From Reyranella sp. (GTDB lineage: Bacteria; Pseudomonadota; Alphaproteobacteria; Reyranellales; Reyranellaceae), in NCBI GenBank assembly GCA_030679805.1, contig JAUXST010000664.1:1-6017 (forward strand): DNA of 6,017 nucleotides. Reading direction: 5' to 3'. Below the pieces are notes generated by a model, which saw nothing but the letters and a program-made list of their open reading frames with translations, made no database searches and was not told the origin of the DNA. Positions 1-5,682 of the stretch are shown here, one piece after another. Numbering within the stretch: the stretch's first letter is position 1; the number at the start of each line of letters is the position of its first letter. The position numbers and the translations under genes are program-made.

Positions 1-570
1 GGGCACCATGATGGTCATCATGCCGGCGGCCGAGGCGGAGCGAACACCGTTGTGCGAATCCTCGAGGGCGAGGCAGAAATGCGGATCGACGGCCAGTCGC
101 TCGGCCGCCAGCAGATAAGGATCGGGAGCGGGCTTGCCGGCGGCGCAGTCGCCACTCGCCACGATGTGGTGGAAGCGTCCGCCGAGATCGTGGGCGCCGA
201 GATGGTGCTGCACGGTCTTGTGCGAGGACGACGTCGCAATGCCGCGCGGCAGGGCAAGCGCATCCAGGGCATCGAGCAGTTCGAGGACGCCCGGCTTCAC
301 CGCCAATCGTGTCTCGACGATCACGGCGAAGTGCCGATGCCAGGTCGCCAGCAACTCGTCGACCGGAAAGGAACTGCCATAGTGCTCCAGCAGAAAGGCG
401 CGGGTCTGCGCCCACGGACGGCCGATCATGGTGTGGAAGATGGCGGGCGTGATGTCGTGGCCAAGCTCGCTTGCCGCCGCCATGATCGCGTCCTGGTAGA
501 GCTGCTCGGTATCGAACAGCAGGCCATCGAGATCGAAGATGACGGCAGCGGGGCGGCGCGGGAGGTTCAC
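1..570 (-). CDS. HAD-superfamily hydrolase (subfamily IA phosphatase / beta-phosphoglucomutase-like), 3' end beyond the window
   Basis: This is probably a cytoplasmic, Mg2+-dependent phosphatase or phosphomutase acting on a small phosphorylated metabolite; the substrate cannot be told. The frame is open for 190 codons from a GTG at 570 to the left edge. All four HAD motifs are present: motif I FDLDGLLFDTE (nucleophile D13, acid/base D15), motif II IATSSS (T113/S114), motif III Lys K146 in GKPAPDPYL, and motif IV LALEDSHNGV (E170, D171). The alpha-helical cap lies at about residues 20-90, as in subfamily IA. Relatives are usually 210-230 residues, so only the last 20-40 residues should be missing. 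GTG is chosen because it is the only usual start between the in-frame stop at 604-606 and motif I, and it places motif I near residue 13. The ribosome site is weak. It starts 13 bases after the TPP-enzyme stop on the same strand, suggesting co-transcription and translational coupling. The family call is firm; the function is not. Confidence 0.9.
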   Translation of the reverse strand, partial: MNLPRRPAAVIFDLDGLLFDTEQLYQDAIMAAASELGHDITPAIFHTMIGRPWAQTRAFLLEHYGSSFPVDELLATWHRHFAVIVETRLAVKPGVLELLDALDALALPRGIATSSSHKTVQHHLGAHDLGGRFHHIVASGDCAAGKPAPDPYLLAAERLAVDPHFCLALEDSHNGVRSASAAGMMTIMVP

Positions 571-583
571 TGGCTGCGTACTC

Positions 584-2209
584 TTAGCCGCGTACCCTGG
601 GCATCATGATCATGTCCCACGGGCTCGGCACGTCGCCGTGCGGCACCCAGACGAGCGCGGGGACATTGAGCGCAAACGCCTTGTGCAGCACTTCTTCGAG
701 CTGTCGTGGATCGGTCGCCTTGAACGAGGCGATGCCGAAGGAGTCGGCGAGCTTGCCGAAGTCCGGGTTATGCAGGTCCGAGGCGATCAGCCGGTTGCCA
801 TAGTGCTGCTGCTGGATGCGCTTCACGTTGCCGAAGGCGCCGTTGTCGAACACCACGACGACGACGGCGAGGTTGTGGCGCGCCGCGGTCGCCAGCTCGC
901 CCACTTGGTACATGAAGCCGCCGTCGCCCGCGATCGCCAGCACTTTTTTATGCGGCATCGCGGCCTTTGCGCCCAGCGCCGTGCCAAAGCCCCAGCCGAG
1001 ATTGTCCTGGTAGCCGGGCGAGAGATAGGTGCGCGGCTTCTCGATCGGCAGCGCCACGCGCGAGGCGAAGCCCATCTGCGAGACCTCGTCGACGAAGATG
1101 CCGTCCTCGGGCAGGGCGGCACGGATCGCCTTCAGGAATCCCACCTGAGGTTCCAGCCGCGACAGCCGCTCGGTGAGCCAGGCGCGATGGCCCTTCAGCT
1201 CCTCGGTGCGCGAGGTTCGCGCGCGATTGTGCTTCGGAAGCGCCGCGATCAGGGCGCGCAACTGCGTCGCCGCATCGCCCACCAGCGCCACGTCGGGTTT
1301 GCGGAAACGGTCGGGCTCATCGGGGTCGATGTCGAGGCGCACGACCTTCAGGTTCTTGTCGATGCCCCAGCTGCCATTCTGGATGAAGAAGCGGGTGCCG
1401 ATCGCCAGCACCGCATCGGCGTCCTTCCACAGGCGATGTCCGACCGGCATGTCGACGGCGAGGCGATGCGAACTCGGAACGACTCCACGGCCGCGCCTGT
1501 AAGAGCTGACCGGCGCTTCGAGCAGTTCGGCGATGGCGATCACCTCGGCGCTGGCGTCGAGCGCGCCGCCGCCGACCACGATGATCGGCCGCTCGGCCGC
1601 CCCCAGGATTTTTGCCGCCGCGGTGATCGTTTCGTCGTCGATCGCCTCGGCGGGCATCGGCAGCGGCGTGGCGGCCAAGGTGACGTCGGCGCGCTTGGCC
1701 CAGGTATCGAGCGCGCATTCGAGTGCCACGGGGCGGGGCCGGCCCGATGTCGCGTGCCAGATCGCCTGGGAGACGAGTGTCGGCGCGTCCTGCGGGCTCC
1801 TGATGCGCTCGGCCCACTTGGTGATGTGGCGCATCATCCCGAGCTGGTCGTGGATCTCGTGCAGATGGCCGTGGCCGCGATCGATGTCGGCCTGCGGGAT
1901 CTGGCCGATCAGGCCGATCACCGGGGCATTCATGCCGTAGGCGGTGAGCAGCGCCGCACCCGCATTCAGCATGCCGGGGCCCGGCACCACGGCAAAGGCC
2001 TGCGGCTTGCCCGTGACCAGCGCGGCACCCAGCGCCATGTAGGCCGCGGTCTGCTCATGTCGTGGATGGATCACGCGCAGTCTATCAGCGGCGTGGTAGA
2101 AGGCGTCGAACAGAGGATCGTTGTGCAGGCCGGGCAGGGCGTAGACCGTGTCGAGGCCGTGTTGGAGGAGGGTTTCGACAGTGGCTTCGGCGGTGCTGAG
2201 ACGTGGCAT
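584..2209 (-). CDS. Thiamine-pyrophosphate-dependent enzyme, acetolactate synthase (IlvB)-like
   Basis: This 541-residue protein has the three-domain layout of the acetolactate synthase / pyruvate decarboxylase superfamily: N-terminal pyrimidine-binding domain (about 1-165), central Rossmann-like domain (about 190-330) and C-terminal pyrophosphate-binding domain (about 355-535). The Glu that activates TPP is E52 in HPRHEQTAAYMALG. The metal/diphosphate motif runs from GDG (428-430) to N456 in VFDNGAFGN. Such enzymes cleave or form C-C bonds next to a carbonyl, usually on 2-oxoacids. True anabolic acetolactate synthase is doubtful: no ilvN/ilvH-type small subunit gene lies nearby, and the stretch after GQIP (residues 102-132) reads RGHGHLHEIHDQLG instead of the FQE-type sequence I associate with that enzyme. 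A broad label such as TPP-binding protein is safest. The ATG at 2209 is the only plausible start because an in-frame TAG lies four codons upstream (2219-2221). No Shine-Dalgarno sequence precedes it. It is followed by the HAD gene and diverges from the SanA-like gene. Confidence 0.92.
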   Translation of the reverse strand: MPRLSTAEATVETLLQHGLDTVYALPGLHNDPLFDAFYHAADRLRVIHPRHEQTAAYMALGAALVTGKPQAFAVVPGPGMLNAGAALLTAYGMNAPVIGLIGQIPQADIDRGHGHLHEIHDQLGMMRHITKWAERIRSPQDAPTLVSQAIWHATSGRPRPVALECALDTWAKRADVTLAATPLPMPAEAIDDETITAAAKILGAAERPIIVVGGGALDASAEVIAIAELLEAPVSSYRRGRGVVPSSHRLAVDMPVGHRLWKDADAVLAIGTRFFIQNGSWGIDKNLKVVRLDIDPDEPDRFRKPDVALVGDAATQLRALIAALPKHNRARTSRTEELKGHRAWLTERLSRLEPQVGFLKAIRAALPEDGIFVDEVSQMGFASRVALPIEKPRTYLSPGYQDNLGWGFGTALGAKAAMPHKKVLAIAGDGGFMYQVGELATAARHNLAVVVVVFDNGAFGNVKRIQQQHYGNRLIASDLHNPDFGKLADSFGIASFKATDPRQLEEVLHKAFALNVPALVWVPHGDVPSPWDMIMMPRVRG

Positions 2210-2215
2210 GGTGAT

Positions 2216-2227
2216 GGTCTATAGACC
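2216..2227. promoter_or_regulatory. Perfect 12-base palindrome in the divergent promoter region (possible operator and shared -10 element)
   Basis: GGTCTATAGACC is a perfect palindrome within the 45 bases separating the divergent TPP-enzyme and SanA-like genes. Because of its symmetry it gives a TATAGA box, 4 of 6 matches to the sigma70 -10 consensus, on both strands. On the plus strand CTGAGA (2196-2201) sits 18 bases upstream as a possible -35; on the minus strand TTGATC (2244-2239) sits 15 bases upstream, which is short. A minus-strand start of transcription would fall near 2211, almost at the ATG at 2209, so the TPP-enzyme mRNA could be leaderless. The GTC...GAC symmetry also resembles short operators bound by GntR-type regulators, but no regulator gene is in view. 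The palindrome is seen; both roles are inferred. Confidence 0.4.
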
Positions 2228-2254
2228 GTCCGGCAGGCGATCAAGGCAGGCGGC

Positions 2255-2908
2255 ATGCGCCTGATCGTATACGTGCTCCTGCGCGTCATCGCCGTCGTGC
2301 TGATGGCGGGCGCGCTGGCGTGGTTCGCCGAGCGCCGGCTCGATCGTGCCGCCGAGGCGAAGTCCTTCACCGATATCGGCAAGGTGCCGGCGGTCGATGT
2401 GGCGCTGGTGCTGGGCACGGCGCCGATCGGACCGGAGGGCGGGCCCAACCGCTACTTCGTCTATCGCCTCGATGCCGCGGCGGCCCTCTACAAGGCGGGC
2501 AAGGCCAAATACTTCATCGTGAGCGGCACCCGCGAGGGAAGCTACGATGAGCCGACCGCGATGCGCGCCGGCCTGATCGAACGCGGCGTGCCGGCCGAGG
2601 CGATCTATCGCGACTTCGGCGGCGACCGAACACTCGATTCGATCGTGCGGGCGCGCCAGATCTACGGCCAGACACGGCTCGTCATCGTTTCGCAACGTTT
2701 CCATCTCTCCCGCGCCCTGTTCCTGGCGCTGCACGAGGGGATAGAAGCGTGGGGCTTCGAGGCCCGCGACGTCGACATGCCCTACAGCGTCTTCACGGAA
2801 CTCCGCCGCTACCCCTCGGCCATGCGTGCCTACTGGGACGTCTGGACCGGCATGAGGGCCGAGGACGTGGGCAAGCCGGTGCGGATCGGAGTCGATCCGG
2901 CGGATTAG
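2255..2908 (+). CDS. SanA/YdcF-family (DUF218, ElyC-like) membrane-anchored protein
   Basis: This 217-residue protein has one N-terminal membrane segment (about 4-24, rich in Leu/Val/Ala, with RR just after it), then a DUF218 domain (about 47-190) that is probably periplasmic. Hallmarks follow in order: VALVLGTAP (49-57), NRYFVYRLDAA (65-75), FIVSGTREGSYDEP (87-100), RTLDSIVRA (125-133) and SQRFHLSRALFLA (146-158). The arrangement is closer to E. coli SanA than to YdcF. SanA is linked to envelope barrier function and vancomycin exclusion at high temperature, and ElyC to envelope and peptidoglycan homeostasis; the biochemical activity of the family is unsettled, so a specific role here would be a guess. 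The ATG at 2255 is preceded by a purine-rich AAGGCAGG (2243-2250), and an in-frame stop at 2222-2224 leaves no better upstream start. It appears monocistronic, converging on the hydroxyacid dehydrogenase gene. Confidence 0.9.
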   Translation: MRLIVYVLLRVIAVVLMAGALAWFAERRLDRAAEAKSFTDIGKVPAVDVALVLGTAPIGPEGGPNRYFVYRLDAAAALYKAGKAKYFIVSGTREGSYDEPTAMRAGLIERGVPAEAIYRDFGGDRTLDSIVRARQIYGQTRLVIVSQRFHLSRALFLALHEGIEAWGFEARDVDMPYSVFTELRRYPSAMRAYWDVWTGMRAEDVGKPVRIGVDPAD

Positions 2909-2914
2909 GCCCGC

Positions 2915-2936
2915 GGTCCGGCTAGCGCAGCCGACC
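2915..2936. terminator. Hairpin between and into convergent gene ends (weak bidirectional terminator candidate)
   Basis: GGTCCGGCT (2915-2923) can pair with AGCCGACC (2929-2936), giving eight base pairs with one bulged C at 2919 and a five-base loop. It lies where the SanA-like gene (stop 2906-2908) meets the dehydrogenase gene (stop codon at 2924-2922) head to head, overlapping the last codons of the latter. A second hairpin, CGGATC (2882-2887) with GATCCG (2894-2899), sits just inside the end of the SanA-like gene. Neither is followed by a T-run on either strand, so these are not canonical intrinsic terminators. In GC-rich DNA such hairpins also arise by chance. Confidence 0.25.
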
Positions 2937-3917
2937 CGACGGATCGGCCGCCATGTCGCGCAGTTCGGGGACCGGCGAGACGACGGGCTTGCCGGCGAAA
3001 TGCGCGTCGAGATTCTGGCAGACGAGCGAGGTCATGCGGCGCTGCGCATGCTCCGTGCCGCCGCCGAAATGCGGCGTCATCACCAGATTGTCGAGCGGCA
3101 GCAGTTCGGTGCCCTCGTAGGGCTCCTCGTCGAACACGTCGAGGGCGGCACCCTCGATGATGTTGTTGCGGAGCGCGTGGGCAAGCGCTGCCTCGTCGAC
3201 CGCCCAGCCGCGGCTGATGTTGACGACATGGCCGCGCGGGCCCAGCGCCTTCAGCACCTCGGCGTTGATGATGTGCTTGTTTGAGGCATCCGAGCGCAGG
3301 CAGACGACCAGGTAGTCGGCCCAGGTCGCGAGTGCCATGACGTTGGGGAAATAGGCGAAGTCGACGTCGTTGCGCTTGTTGCGGTTGCAGTAGCCGATTT
3401 CGAGGTCGAAGCCCTTGGCGCGCTTGGCCAGCTCCATGCCGATGGCGCCCAGCCCCAGGATGCCGAGCTTGCCGCCGGTCATGCCGGCGATGGCGCCGAA
3501 GCGGTTGGGGATGCGCTTGGTCCAGTCGCCGCGGCGGATCATCTTGTCGGCGCGCACGATGCGCCGCGTCGAGGCGAGCAGCACGCCGAAGGCCATCTCC
3601 GCCACGTCGGGGGCGTTGGCGTCGGCGCCGTGCGTGACCATGATGTTGCGCTTGCGGGCGGCGGCGAGATCGACCCGCTCGTAGCCCGTGCCGTAGCAGC
3701 AGAATAGCGAGAGGCGGGGCAGCGCCGCCATCAGCGCGTCGGACAGACCGACGCTGCCGGTGCTGACGATGGCTTGCACGTGAGGGGCGGCCTCGGGCGG
3801 CACCAGCGCGGGATCGGGCCTGTCCATGTGGCCGGCGATCTCGCAGCGCTCGGAGAAGGCGGCCAGGGTGGTCTTGGTGAAGTGGAAGCCGGTGAGGATG
3901 ACAGGACGCTGGGGCAT
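2922..3917 (-). CDS. D-isomer-specific 2-hydroxyacid dehydrogenase (glyoxylate/hydroxypyruvate reductase-like)
   Basis: This cytoplasmic oxidoreductase should interconvert a 2-oxoacid and a D-2-hydroxyacid with a nicotinamide cofactor. From the ATG at 3917 it is 331 residues, normal for the family. The cofactor-binding Rossmann motif GLGAIG is at about 155-160. The catalytic triad is complete: R236 (NISRGWAVDE), E265 (DVFDEEP) and H283 (TPHFGGGT). The interdomain stretch ADANAPDVAEMAFG (about 98-111) is also typical. After the second beta strand the protein reads YCNRNKR (R179), where NAD-specific members usually have an acidic residue; this pattern fits NADP(H)-preferring glyoxylate/hydroxypyruvate reductases, though the substrate is not proven. 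An in-frame GTG at 3932 would add five residues; the ATG is preferred because it directly precedes the conserved RPVILTGF start, but neither has a clear ribosome site. It is divergent from the transhydrogenase operon and convergent with the SanA-like gene. Confidence 0.92.
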   Translation of the reverse strand: MPQRPVILTGFHFTKTTLAAFSERCEIAGHMDRPDPALVPPEAAPHVQAIVSTGSVGLSDALMAALPRLSLFCCYGTGYERVDLAAARKRNIMVTHGADANAPDVAEMAFGVLLASTRRIVRADKMIRRGDWTKRIPNRFGAIAGMTGGKLGILGLGAIGMELAKRAKGFDLEIGYCNRNKRNDVDFAYFPNVMALATWADYLVVCLRSDASNKHIINAEVLKALGPRGHVVNISRGWAVDEAALAHALRNNIIEGAALDVFDEEPYEGTELLPLDNLVMTPHFGGGTEHAQRRMTSLVCQNLDAHFAGKPVVSPVPELRDMAADPSGRLR

Positions 3918-3946
3918 GGTCTGCAGTATCACGTGGTCGCCATTGC

Positions 3947-3964
3947 GGTAAACGGAGCTTTACC
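3947..3964. promoter_or_regulatory. Inverted repeat GGTAAA-N6-TTTACC in the dehydrogenase/pntAA divergent region
   Basis: Two perfect six-base arms (3947-3952 and 3959-3964) are separated by six bases. They lie 30 bases upstream of the dehydrogenase ATG and about 100 bases upstream of pntAA, in the roughly 140-base region between these divergent genes. A transcription-factor site is possible. Nearby, TTGGCA (3983-3988, plus strand) and the overlapping TTGCCA (3989-3984, minus strand) resemble -35 boxes facing each way. I found no convincing -10 partner: 17 bases beyond the plus-strand box is CATGGT, and the minus-strand equivalent overlaps the dyad as GTGGTA. No other gene or RNA is evident in the region. 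Confidence 0.3.
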
Positions 3965-4061
3965 ACGCGGCGAAAAACCGTCTTGGCAAAGAACGGCACG
4001 CTGTGCATGGTGCGGCGCACTGACGACTGTTCCGTGTCTCCAACCGATCCAAAAGCGCGCC

Positions 4062-5231
4062 ATGAAAATTGCCATTCTCAAAGAACGCCGGCCGCATGAG
4101 ACCCGCGTGGCCGCGACTCCCGAGACCGTCAAGAAGTTGAAGGCGCTGGGTGCGGAAGAGATCGTGATCGAGGCCGGTGCGGGCCTCGCCGCCGCCTACA
4201 CCGACGAGGCCTATGCCGAAGCCGGAGCAAACATCGTGCCGGACGCGGCCTCGGCCGTGGCCGCGGCCGATATCGTCTTCAAGATCCAGCGGCCGATGTC
4301 GGCCGCCGAGGGCATCGACGAGATCGGCCTGCTGCGGAGCGGCCAGACCCTGATGTCGCCGCTGGGCGCGCTCAACAACCCCGAACTGGTGGCGGCACTG
4401 GCGACGAGAGGCGTGACGTCGTTCGCCCTCGAACTGATCCCGCGTATCACGCGCGCCCAGTCGATGGATATCCTGAGTTCGCAAGCCAATCTTGCGGGCT
4501 ACAAGGCGGTGTTGCTGGCAGCCAACAACTTCGGCCGCATCTTCCCGCAGATGATGACGCCGGGCGGCACGCTGGCGCCGGCGCGCGCCTTCATCATGGG
4601 CGTGGGCGTGGCCGGTCTCCAGGCGATTGCCACGGCGCGACGGCTGGGCGCCATCGTGACGGCGACCGATGTCCGGCCGGCGACCAGGGAGCAGGTCCAG
4701 TCGCTGGGCGCCAAGTTCGTGGCCGTTGAGGACGAGGAATTCAAGGCGGCGGAAACCTCTGGCGGCTACGCCAAGGAGATGAGCGCCGAGTATCGCGCCA
4801 AGCAGACCGTCCTGGTGGCCGAGCACATCGCCAAGCAGGACATCGTGATCACCACGGCGCTGATCCCCGGTCGCAAGGCGCCGGTGCTGGTCACCGAGGA
4901 CATGGTGAAGACCATGAAGCCGGGCTCGGTCATCGTCGACATGGCGGTCGAGCAGGGCGGCAACTGCCCGCTGTCGGAGTTCGGCAAGGTGATTGAGAAG
5001 TACGGCGTGAAGATCGTGGGCCCCGCCAATCTGCCGGGCGAGCTCGCGACCGACTCCTCGGCGCTGTTCTCGCGCAACCTGCTGAACTTCATCACGCCCA
5101 TGGTCGACAAGGAGACCAAGGCGCTGAAGATCGATCTCAACGACGAAGTGGTGAAGGGAACCCTGGTGACGCAGGGCGGCCAGATCGTGCACCCCTCGCT
5201 CAGCCAGACCCCCCCGCTCAGCCAGACCTAG
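4062..5231 (+). CDS. pntAA: Proton-translocating NAD(P)+ transhydrogenase, alpha subunit part 1 (NAD(H)-binding domain I)
   Basis: This 389-residue protein is the peripheral, cytoplasmic domain I of the transhydrogenase. It binds NADH and passes hydride to NADP+ held by domain III on PntB, driven by inward proton flow through the membrane part. The alanine-dehydrogenase/PNT fold is clear: N-terminal part MKIAILKERRPHETRVAATP, then the RQD loop PRITRAQSMD with R128, Q133 and D136, then the NAD motif GVGVAG (180-185) with TDVR, whose D203 should contact the adenosine ribose. TTALIPG, VEQGGNCPLSE (297-306) and LLNFITP (340-346) follow the Rhodospirillum rubrum protein closely. The length is close to that protein's (about 384). 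The ATG at 4062 is chosen because the family begins with this MKIA-type sequence; the frame extends upstream for 96 codons, but those overlap the divergent dehydrogenase and are unlike the family. The ribosome site is poor. An 18-base tandem duplication lengthens the C terminus by six residues. It is the first gene of the pnt operon. Confidence 0.97.
   Translation: MKIAILKERRPHETRVAATPETVKKLKALGAEEIVIEAGAGLAAAYTDEAYAEAGANIVPDAASAVAAADIVFKIQRPMSAAEGIDEIGLLRSGQTLMSPLGALNNPELVAALATRGVTSFALELIPRITRAQSMDILSSQANLAGYKAVLLAANNFGRIFPQMMTPGGTLAPARAFIMGVGVAGLQAIATARRLGAIVTATDVRPATREQVQSLGAKFVAVEDEEFKAAETSGGYAKEMSAEYRAKQTVLVAEHIAKQDIVITTALIPGRKAPVLVTEDMVKTMKPGSVIVDMAVEQGGNCPLSEFGKVIEKYGVKIVGPANLPGELATDSSALFSRNLLNFITPMVDKETKALKIDLNDEVVKGTLVTQGGQIVHPSLSQTPPLSQT
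5193..5228 (+). repeat. Two-copy 18-base tandem repeat at the 3' end of pntAA
   Basis: Bases 5193-5210 and 5211-5228 are direct, adjacent 18-base copies differing at one position (T at 5196, C at 5214). The repeat is in phase with the reading frame and encodes PSLSQT then PPLSQT immediately before the TAG stop, so it adds six residues without a frameshift. Replication slippage on the shared CGCTCAGCCAGACC core is a simple explanation. Confidence 0.9.
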
Positions 5232-5234
5232 GAG
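5230..5234 (+). promoter_or_regulatory. Ribosome binding site of pntAB overlapping the pntAA stop codon
   Basis: AGGAG shares its first two bases with the TAG stop of pntAA (5229-5231) and lies six bases before the pntAB ATG at 5241. This is the clearest Shine-Dalgarno sequence in the window. Its overlap with the stop suggests that translation of pntAA and pntAB is coupled. Confidence 0.8.
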
Positions 5235-5240
5235 CCGGCC

Positions 5241-5666
5241 ATGGACGACAGACTTGCAGGCGAGGCGGCCAAGCTCGCGACCCAGGCGGGGGAACTCGCC
5301 GGCAACCTCAAGAGCATGGCCCAGCAGATCACCGACATGGCGGCGCAGAACACGCTGGCGCTGCCCGACGGCCATATGCCGTTCGTGGCGCTGCTCACCA
5401 TCTTCGCGCTGGCCTGCTTCATTGGCTACTACGTCGTGTGGCGGGTGACGCCGGCGCTGCACTCGCCGCTGATGGCCGTCACCAACGCCATATCGTCGGT
5501 GATCATCGTCGGCGCCCTGCTGGCCGCGGGTCTGAAGGGCCTCGGCGCCGCCCAGCTCTTCGGCGCCATCGCCGTTGCGCTGGCCGCCGTGAACATCTTC
5601 GGCGGGTTCATCGTCACGCACCGCATGCTGTCGATGTTCAAGAAGAAGCAGCTGGTCAAGAAGTAG
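5241..5666 (+). CDS. pntAB: Proton-translocating NAD(P)+ transhydrogenase, alpha subunit part 2 (membrane domain)
   Basis: This 141-residue inner-membrane protein supplies the alpha-chain helices of domain II, which with PntB form the proton pathway. Three membrane segments are visible: about 48-67 (FVALLTIFALACF...), 79-98 (AVTNAISSVIIVGALL) and 102-125 (AAQLFGAIAVALAAVN...). The family signature VTPALHSPLMAVTNAISS is at 69-86. The length matches the R. rubrum PntAB class (about 139 residues). The first 40 or so residues are hydrophilic and Ala-rich, and may form an amphipathic helix corresponding to the linker that is fused in single-chain PntA proteins. The C terminus is Lys-rich (KKKQLVKK), suggesting a cytoplasmic location by the positive-inside rule. 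The start at 5241 is fixed by the AGGAG site. It lies 9 bases after pntAA and 16 bases before pntB. Confidence 0.97.
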   Translation: MDDRLAGEAAKLATQAGELAGNLKSMAQQITDMAAQNTLALPDGHMPFVALLTIFALACFIGYYVVWRVTPALHSPLMAVTNAISSVIIVGALLAAGLKGLGAAQLFGAIAVALAAVNIFGGFIVTHRMLSMFKKKQLVKK

Positions 5667-5682
5667 GCAGGGGACAAGAGGG

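Noticed and set aside
52..609. 185-codon plus-strand frame opposite the HAD gene
   Set aside because: The opposite strand encodes all four HAD motifs in order; the plus-strand translation has no recognisable domain.
1899..1922. Short repeated GCCGATCA units
   Set aside because: They lie within the conserved VIGLIGQIP coding stretch of the TPP enzyme and reflect codon use, not a repeat element.
539..2224. 561-codon open frame on the plus strand, antisense to the TPP-enzyme gene
   Set aside because: The translation is rich in Arg, His, Gly and Asp with no recognisable domain. It mirrors the strongly supported TPP enzyme and is a high-GC shadow frame.
2905..4020. 371-codon minus-strand frame overlapping the hydroxyacid dehydrogenase
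   Set aside because: It is an out-of-frame, Arg-rich reading of the same strand; the dehydrogenase frame carries the full catalytic triad and Rossmann motif.
3774..4061. 96-residue N-terminal extension of PntAA in the same frame
   Set aside because: It overlaps the divergent dehydrogenase gene, is unlike any transhydrogenase, and the family start MKIAILKE falls exactly at the ATG at 4062.
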